Shown here: positions 41,957 to 43,246 of the stretch, in pieces
Layout of the letters: each line of letters begins with the position of its first letter
Numbering within the stretch: position 1 is the stretch's first letter
DNA from: an uncultured Veillonella sp.
GTDB lineage: Bacteria > Bacillota > Negativicutes > Veillonellales > Veillonellaceae
Direction of reading: 5' to 3'
Assembly (NCBI RefSeq): GCF_900545795.1
Contig: NZ_URAR01000016.1
Location: 1 to 43,246 of the forward strand
DNA: 43,246 nt
Position numbers and translations under genes: made by a program
Notes under the pieces: generated by a model
Database searches by the model: none
Told to the model about the DNA's origin: nothing
The model's input: only the letters and a program-made list of their open reading frames with translations

Positions 41957-42796
41957 ATGCGCGAAGATTTAATCAGCATCAGCGAGATGGCGAAGCTTCA
42001 TAGTTTAACGCGTCCCACATTGCTTTATTATGATTCGATTGGCCTGTTTTCGCCCATTGTGGTGGACGAGTCCAATGGCTATCGCTATTATGGTCGGCAT
42101 CAGATTCCGGTGCTCCGCGAGATTTGCTTCTTAAAGTCTCTCGGCGTTAGTTTGAAGGAAATTGAGGCCCATTTAAATGGGCGCGATTTGTATTCAGAGG
42201 TGGTGCTTCTTCAGGAGCAAGCCGCTAAGCTAGCTAAGGAGAAAGAGCAATTAGAGCGCAAGCAATTGGCTTTGCAGCAGCGCCTATATTTGTATCGTGA
42301 AGCTGTAGTCGCTACGAATCACCCCCAAGAAGAGCCTTTTTTACGTCATTATCAAGAGCGTCAAATTATCTTTTGGCCTTGGGGCAATGGCACGGATGAG
42401 GTAGATTGCGATGATATTCACTTTGCGTCCATGGAATTGTGGCGTGAATTGTATGAGCATGAATTTTTGCCTGCTTATAGTTATGGTATGCTGTTCAAGA
42501 AGGACAGTGTTTTAGCTGGCGACCCTTTGCATGGTGGTGGCAGCTATATTCGCATTCCACCGGAGAGCGGTCATTTTGATGCGGAGGAGATTATTCTTCC
42601 TGAGGGCAATTATATTTGTATGTATAAAACGGGGCGCCCTAATGATATGACGCAACTTGAAGAGCTTTTACAGTGGATTCAAGACCATGGTTATACTGTA
42701 TGTGGTGATGTGGTAGATGCATGTTTCTTAGATACCACTTTTGATGATGTGGAGCATGATGTATTATTTTCTATGCTCCAGGTGCCGATTGAATAA
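41957..42796 (+). CDS. MerR-family transcriptional regulator with effector-binding C-terminus
   Basis: 279 residues. Winged helix-turn-helix 1-75 (ISEMAKLHSLTRPTLLYYDSIGLFSPIVVDES, YRYYGRHQIPVLREI, LKSLGVSLKEIEAHL), a dimerisation coiled coil about 85-120 (rich in E, K, Q, L), and a GyrI/BmrR-like effector-binding region to the end (SYGMLFKKDSVLAGD, GNYICMYKTGRPND, LLQWIQDHGYTVCGDVVD). It should sense small, perhaps hydrophobic, compounds and activate a promoter with a long spacer. ATGGAGG upstream. Base composition is clearly less AT-rich than the adjacent restriction-modification genes. A MerR-type promoter lies 120 nt beyond its stop. Confidence 0.93.
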   Translation: MREDLISISEMAKLHSLTRPTLLYYDSIGLFSPIVVDESNGYRYYGRHQIPVLREICFLKSLGVSLKEIEAHLNGRDLYSEVVLLQEQAAKLAKEKEQLERKQLALQQRLYLYREAVVATNHPQEEPFLRHYQERQIIFWPWGNGTDEVDCDDIHFASMELWRELYEHEFLPAYSYGMLFKKDSVLAGDPLHGGGSYIRIPPESGHFDAEEIILPEGNYICMYKTGRPNDMTQLEELLQWIQDHGYTVCGDVVDACFLDTTFDDVEHDVLFSMLQVPIE

Positions 42797-42915
42797 AATA
42801 AAGGTAAAACTTGTTCGCACTTTTATGTCTCTTATAGTTTCTTTGATTTTTTATAGAATTAGTTTCGTAGAAATATTTTCTATAGAAACTTCATCTAAAT
42901 TTAATCTAAAATGCC

Positions 42916-42946
42916 TTGACTGTAAAGTAACTTTATAGTTTAGAAT
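42916..42946 (+). promoter_or_regulatory. MerR-type promoter with 19-bp spacer and palindromic operator
   Basis: TTGACT (42916-42921), exactly 19 nt, TAGAAT (42941-42946). The spacer is filled by arms ACTGTAAAGT (42919-42928) and ACTTTATAGT (42930-42939) around one base, with only one mismatch. This geometry is diagnostic for MerR-family activation. Confidence 0.88.
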
Positions 42947-42952
42947 AACATC

Positions 42953-42993
42953 GTACTAAGAAATACAACAGCAGAAATTAAGTTGTATAGTAC
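42953..42993 (+). promoter_or_regulatory. 5'-end hairpin of the MerR-controlled transcript
   Basis: GTACT/AGTAC and ATACAAC/GTTGTAT stack into a 12-bp stem with one five-base bulge and a 12-nt loop. It begins at the predicted transcription start, as in stabilised mRNAs or small RNAs. Confidence 0.6.
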
Positions 42994-43026
42994 GGGTAGT
43001 TATTTGAGACAAAGGAGTGTTGATTC

Positions 43027-43086
43027 ATGGTAGCATTTTTGATTTTAATTCAACAAGCACTTGAAGGTTTAGTTAAAGGTTTATAA
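43027..43086 (+). CDS. 19-residue hydrophobic peptide under MerR-type control
   Basis: Short frame reading MVAFLILIQQALEGLVKGL and TAA. Support: AAAGGAG at 43011-43017 with a 9-nt gap to the ATG, a strong MerR-type promoter about 80 nt upstream, and a terminator downstream with no other gene between. The peptide could form a single amphipathic or membrane-seeking helix, nearly neutral in charge. I know no family for it. It could be a membrane microprotein, a small toxin or a leader peptide; its reality rests on context, not homology. Confidence 0.55.
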   Translation: MVAFLILIQQALEGLVKGL

Positions 43087-43098
43087 TAGGCATTCCTA

Positions 43099-43206
43099 TT
43101 GACTCAATATGATGTTTGATTATAAATACAAACATACCTAACGAATCTTTGCAAAAGCATAACAACAAACAGAAAACCAAAAACAAACAAAAACACACAC
43201 AAACAT
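43099..43206 (+). ncRNA. Possible small RNA unit with A/C-rich body
   Basis: TTGACT (43099-43104), 16 nt, TATAAA (43121-43126), then about 60 nt almost free of G and T (43147-43206, words such as ACAAAC, AAACCAAAAAC, ACACACAC) running into the terminator. Could be the 3' end of the peptide mRNA or a separate ~110-nt RNA. No peptide frame of note. Confidence 0.35.
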
Positions 43207-43246
43207 AAAAAAGGCATGATCTGATATATCAGATCATGCCTTTTTT
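43207..43246 (+). terminator. Strong terminator at the window end
   Basis: Perfect 40-bp palindrome: AAAAAAGGCATGATCTGATA followed by its complement, with T-run at the window edge. Confidence 0.93.

Noticed and set aside
42741..42938. Open frame overlapping the end of the MerR gene and running into its downstream promoter
   Set aside because: Overlaps the MerR coding sequence in another frame, lacks a ribosome site, and would run across the MerR-type -35 element; composition is not protein-like.

Overview
The window looks like the chromosome of a diderm Firmicute of the Negativicutes, most likely Veillonella or a close relative. The evidence is low-GC, Firmicute-style coding with strong AGGAGG ribosome sites alongside genes that only make sense with an outer membrane: two YadA-type trimeric autotransporter adhesins and a phosphatidylethanolamine pathway (psd-pssA). 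The genus call is inference from gene content; no 16S or tRNA gene is present to confirm it.

Layout. 1-4.8 kb: end of a WecG/TagA glycosyltransferase, psd-pssA, a membrane GT2 glycosyltransferase, surE and a YjbR-like protein. 4.8-9.3 kb: two tandem trimeric adhesins, each with a consensus promoter and an mRNA leader of about 220-230 nt. 9.5-18.2 kb: threonine-aldolase-like lyase, a stand-alone degenerate primase-like protein, MATE transporter, TerC-like protein, nitroreductase, and a run of small redox/hydrolase genes (NTF2-like, aldo/keto reductase, secreted esterase, flavodoxin-fold oxidoreductase). 18.5-23.2 kb: Orn/Lys/Arg decarboxylase, LysR regulator and lysS, the last with an apparent one-base frameshift near its 5' end. 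23.3-24.8 kb: a frameshifted NAD(P)-binding protein and a DoxX protein, whose promoters carry the same palindromic operator at the same position. 25-27.5 kb: thiN, cation/proton antiporter, PAP2 phosphatase. 27.7-30 kb (minus strand): a YolD-like/Y-family polymerase operon behind a LexA-box-like palindrome. 30.2-32.6 kb: a duplicated pair of membrane-anchored proteins.

The most striking region is 32.6-41.9 kb: a degraded toxin-antitoxin remnant followed by a Type III restriction-modification operon with three consecutive mod genes and one res. mod1 and mod3 carry uninterrupted poly-G tracts (10 and 9 G) at the equivalent place after the last catalytic motif; mod2 has an interrupted version of the same tract. 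mod1 and mod2 have closely similar target-recognition regions, while that of mod3 is unrelated. This looks like a phase-variable, multi-specificity methylation system sharing one nuclease subunit.

At the right end (42-43.25 kb) a MerR-family regulator is followed by a textbook MerR-type promoter (19-bp spacer filled by a palindrome). It drives a short unit encoding a 19-residue hydrophobic peptide, and the window ends in a 40-bp palindromic terminator. Many intergenic gaps hold short degenerate tandem repeats, each with its own AT-rich unit.
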